A DNA stretch of 8,248 bases from JAQBDA01 sp032124675 (GTDB lineage Bacteria; Chloroflexota; Anaerolineae; Anaerolineales; UBA4823): contig JAQBDA010000019.1 of assembly GCA_032124675.1 (NCBI GenBank), positions 1-8,248 of the forward strand. Reading direction: 5' to 3'. The notes beneath the pieces were generated by a model. That model searched no databases, was not told where the DNA came from, and saw nothing but the letters and a program-made list of their open reading frames with translations. Each line of letters begins with the position of its first letter. The first letter of the stretch is position 1. Of this stretch, positions 6,332-8,248 are shown piece after piece. The position numbers were made by a program, and so were the translations under genes.

Positions 6332-6439
6332 GTGAAGTTCATTGTAGCAATCTTTGCAGGAGAAGGGTCTGTAGAGTCTGCCTTGAAAGAAATGAGAGAT
6401 ACTGATGCGGGGGTTGATCACACCCCTGATGAGGAGTAA
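6332..6439 (+). pseudogene. 35-codon micro-ORF resembling the N-terminus of a DUF1269 protein
   Basis: From GTG 6332 the frame encodes MKFIVAIFAGEGS, then VESALKEMRDTDAG and an acidic end (PDEE), stopping at 6437-6439. It aligns without gaps to residues 6-27 of the DUF1269-like protein at 188-925 (shared V, IVA, F, E, ALKE; about 10 of 22 identical). The glycine-zipper and all later parts are missing. An AAAAGGA at 6321-6327 lies four bases before the GTG, a usable but tight ribosome binding site. Its last two codons (GAG GAG) form the Shine-Dalgarno for the next gene, 8 bases downstream, so it may be translated and coupled. It is either a truncated gene remnant or a true small protein; I lean to remnant. 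Confidence 0.5.
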
Positions 6440-6447
6440 TTCTAAAT

Positions 6448-7314
6448 ATGGATGCTCAAATTCACCCATCAGACAGCACGCTGACACCCGACCTGCGCAT
6501 TATCCCGATTGAGCTGCTGGTCGAGCACGAGTTCAATGATGACCAACGGACAGAACCACTGGCGAAGCGGCTAGAGGCAGAGGGCAGCTTGAAAAATCCG
6601 CCGGTGGTCACTCAACTGGGTGACCACGATCCGCGTTATGTCGTACTGGATGGCGCCAACCGCATCACCGCGCTCAACTCGCTCGGATACGCGCATATTC
6701 TGGTACAGGTCGTGCCCTACGAGCCGCCCGTTGTCACGCTAACCACCTGGCACCATGTGATCGCAGATATGGATGCCAAAAGCCTGACTGCCGAGCTGTC
6801 CGCGGTGGAGGACGTGGACTTAATCCTGACCGATTCGCTGCGCGCCCGGGCCGGACTGGCGCGGCGGGAGTATCTGATGTACACCATCCGGGCCGATGAA
6901 GAGGTGTTTGCGGCGCGCACTGCTGCTCCCCGCCGGGATATACAGGAGCAGAACCGGCTATTAAACGCGCTGGTTGACACATACAAAGACCGCTGCAGCC
7001 TGCACCGCGTGATGACAGAGGAGCTGGAGGAAGTCCGGCAGTTGTTCCCGGATATTGCCGGGCTGGTGATCTTCCCGCAGTACGATGCTTCAGAAATTCT
7101 CGAGTTGGCAAGCGAGGGAGAGCTGCTGCCGGCAGGGCTGACCCGCCACCTGATCCAGGGGCGCGCCCTGCGCATTAACTACCCGCTGGCGGATTTGAAG
7201 TCGGGGCAGAGCCTGGAGGATAAAAATGCTCGATTGACAGCCTGGCTGAAGGATAAACTGGTGACCAAAGAAGTGCGTTTTTACGGAGAGGCGACATATT
7301 TATTTGATGAATGA
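6448..7314 (+). CDS. ParB/Srx-fold protein, possibly SerK/SbnI-like kinase or regulator
   Basis: A 288-aa protein whose N-terminal ~100 residues carry a ParB/sulfiredoxin-type domain: RIIPIELLVEHE at 17-28, the segment EPLAKRLEAEGSLKNPPVV (36-54), and the phosphate-binding-type motif VVLDGANRITAL (65-76). True ParB partition proteins have GERR at that motif and a helix-turn-helix after it; I see DGANR and no obvious helix-turn-helix. The free serine kinases SerK (Thermococcus) and SbnI (Staphylococcus siderophore biosynthesis) share this stand-alone fold, similar length and a related DGxxR motif, so a small-molecule kinase is a reasonable hypothesis. The remaining ~190 residues are mostly helical (Arg-rich 131-163), ending in LLPAGLTRHLIQGRAL (226-241), which may help form the active site. 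No signal peptide; cytoplasmic. The start is ATG 6448, with GAGGAG 11 bases upstream. No ParA partner is nearby. Fold confident, function not. Confidence 0.7.
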   Translation: MDAQIHPSDSTLTPDLRIIPIELLVEHEFNDDQRTEPLAKRLEAEGSLKNPPVVTQLGDHDPRYVVLDGANRITALNSLGYAHILVQVVPYEPPVVTLTTWHHVIADMDAKSLTAELSAVEDVDLILTDSLRARAGLARREYLMYTIRADEEVFAARTAAPRRDIQEQNRLLNALVDTYKDRCSLHRVMTEELEEVRQLFPDIAGLVIFPQYDASEILELASEGELLPAGLTRHLIQGRALRINYPLADLKSGQSLEDKNARLTAWLKDKLVTKEVRFYGEATYLFDE

Positions 7315-7398
7315 TCGGAACCAACCCAGGCTGGTCGTCCCGTGATTGCTCTGTCTGGACCTGAATAAAGATGTGTTATGAAAAGCAACGAATTCCTT

Positions 7399-7470
7399 AA
7401 AGGAGGGTTATATACTGAGAGACAGAAGGAGGTGATGGGTAAGCAAAACAGTGACCGAAAGTGACCGAAA
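7399..7470 (+). promoter_or_regulatory. Leader region with two strong Shine-Dalgarno-like sites and a tandem 10-bp repeat
   Basis: AAAGGAGG (7399-7406) and AAGGAGGTGAT (7426-7436) both match the anti-Shine-Dalgarno end of 16S rRNA; the second matches over 11 bases. Neither is spaced correctly for the HdeD gene, which uses AAGGAG at 7491-7496. A tandem repeat GTGACCGAAA occupies 7451-7460 and 7461-7470. An ATG-initiated 28-codon frame (7378-7464) runs through the region but resembles nothing and has a poor ribosome binding site of its own, so I do not call it as a gene. Confidence 0.35.
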
Positions 7471-7502
7471 TTAAAATATCAAAATGAGTAAAGGAGTTTG
7501 CA

Positions 7503-8033
7503 ATGGCAACAATGGCAGTTGAAGAAGAACGCGGCGGAATGCCCTGGTGGCTGGTGCTGATTGAAGGGATTGCCCTCATTATCCTGGGCATCTTTTTCCT
7601 GACCAGCCCCGGTGCAACGACGCTTGTATTTGTCCAGGCGCTGGGCATCTACTGGCTGATCCGGGGTATTTTCTATATCGTGGCGATATTCCTAGACAGC
7701 ACAGCCTGGGGATGGAAGCTGTTTGCAGGCATCGTAGGCATCCTGGCAGGAATCGTCATCCTCCAGCACCCCTGGCTCAGCCCGATCTTTGTCGGCTCGG
7801 TGCTGGTGATCGTGCTGGGTGTGCAGGGGATGATAGTCGGTATCGTCGGTTTGATCCAGGCTTTTCAGGGAGCGGGCTGGGGCGCTGGCATCCTGGGTGC
7901 GATCAGCATCATCATCGGTCTATGGCTTTTGTTTAATATTGGCGCAGCGACATTAGCCCTGCCATGGGCGATCGGTTTGCTGGCAATCGTGGGCGGGATC
8001 GCGGCCCTTGTGCTGGCGTTCCGGATGAGATAA
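7503..8033 (+). CDS. HdeD/DUF308 family six-helix membrane protein
   Basis: A 176-aa integral membrane protein of the DUF308 (HdeD) family. HdeD in Escherichia coli is linked to acid resistance; for most homologues no biochemical role is known. The short N-terminus with EEER (7-10) precedes PWW (14-16), then six hydrophobic helices at about 15-34, 38-63, 70-88, 94-118, 126-146 and 151-173, and the chain ends in Arg-Met-Arg. The loops contain the family-typical SPGATT (35-40), QHPWLS (88-93) and the repeat-like pattern of helix pairs (GIxxLILG-type). Length is close to the family norm of about 180-190 aa. The start is ATG 7503, with AAGGAG at 7491-7496 and a six-base spacer; a second in-frame ATG is at codon 4 but is too far from that site. 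A strong terminator follows, so this is the last gene of its transcript. A 188-base leader precedes it. Confidence 0.9.
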   Translation: MATMAVEEERGGMPWWLVLIEGIALIILGIFFLTSPGATTLVFVQALGIYWLIRGIFYIVAIFLDSTAWGWKLFAGIVGILAGIVILQHPWLSPIFVGSVLVIVLGVQGMIVGIVGLIQAFQGAGWGAGILGAISIIIGLWLLFNIGAATLALPWAIGLLAIVGGIAALVLAFRMR

Positions 8034-8073
8034 TCCGCCAGCCATGGTCAAACGCAACCAAACCGGTAAACGA

Positions 8074-8121
8074 AGCCGGTCATCTCGGGGAAACTATCAG
8101 CGAGATGACCGGCTCTTTTTG
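8074..8121 (+). terminator. Intrinsic (rho-independent) terminator after the HdeD gene
   Basis: The 14-bp perfect arms 8074-8087 (agccggtcatctcg) and 8101-8114 are separated by a 13-base loop and followed by CTTTTTG (8115-8121). It lies 40 bases after the HdeD stop and would end transcription from that gene. Confidence 0.9.
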
Positions 8122-8139
8122 TCTTAAGGGTTACGAGTT

Positions 8140-8248
8140 TCTCGGGGATACGGGGGTGGTTGTGGGGGGCACTCACCCCCCAACAAAACAACCCCAAAAA
8201 ATTAACGCGGAAAGCCAAAAAAACCACCAGGCGGGCAAAAACAAAAGC
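8140..8248. other. Low-complexity window edge, no gene
   Basis: After the terminator the sequence becomes dominated by G-runs (gggggtgg, tgtgggggg), a complementary C-run (accccccaac) and long A-runs. Composition is unlike the rest of the window and mirrors the odd left edge. No ORF, RNA gene or known repeat is recognised; low-quality assembly is the likeliest reason. Confidence 0.5.

Noticed and set aside
6448..7314. Plasmid/chromosome partition parB
   Set aside because: No ParA neighbour, no helix-turn-helix, DGANR instead of GERR; a partition role is not supported.
7378..7464. 28-codon ORF (starts MKSNEFLKGG) upstream of HdeD
   Set aside because: Poor ribosome binding site, no resemblance to known peptides, and its codons are mostly Shine-Dalgarno-like and repeat sequence.
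7451..7470. CRISPR-like repeat
   Set aside because: Only two 10-bp copies directly abutting, without spacers.

Overview
The window looks like one complete metagenome-type contig of a Gram-positive-like or Chloroflexota (Anaerolineae-like) bacterium. I infer this from four things: moderately GC-rich coding sequence with clear Shine-Dalgarno sites, the Arg-rich transmembrane SHOCT protein, the DUF1269 and HdeD-type membrane proteins, and a large soluble arylsulfatase. No rRNA, tRNA or marker gene is present, so the taxonomy is a guess. Both ends are low-complexity (G/C runs at 1-60, G/C/A-rich stretches after 8140) and may be assembly artefacts.

All recognisable genes are on the + strand. In order: (1) a 245-aa DUF1269-like glycine-zipper protein with an acidic C-terminal extension; (2) a 784-aa arylsulfatase with a complete formylglycine motif and a C-terminal lectin-like beta domain; (3) a 153-aa Arg-rich single-pass SHOCT protein; (4) an in-frame 55-codon remnant of a bacterial SH3 domain, then a gene-free stretch with an 18-bp perfect palindrome and a candidate promoter; (5) a 648-aa pentameric ligand-gated ion channel (Cys-loop receptor superfamily) with a signal peptide and two tandem PPC-like N-terminal beta modules; (6) a 35-codon micro-ORF resembling the start of a DUF1269 protein; (7) a 288-aa ParB/Srx-fold protein of the kind that includes the serine kinases SerK and SbnI; (8) a 176-aa six-helix HdeD/DUF308 membrane protein followed by a strong intrinsic terminator.

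The most notable gene is the channel. Its architecture (two N-terminal beta lobes, the agonist-binding-type beta domain, four transmembrane helices) matches DeCLIC, the calcium-modulated channel described from a Desulfofustis bacterium. Related prokaryotic channels are rare, and this one carries a Glu at the inferred 2' pore position and a lone CxC pair in its extracellular domain.

The neighbours are mostly envelope or stress-type proteins (DUF1269, SHOCT, HdeD). A shared envelope-stress or sensing role is only an inference: the gaps are wide, and there are separate candidate promoters. The stretch from 3953 to 4331 looks like a recombination scar (domain remnant plus palindrome), so the channel may sit at a junction of rearranged DNA.
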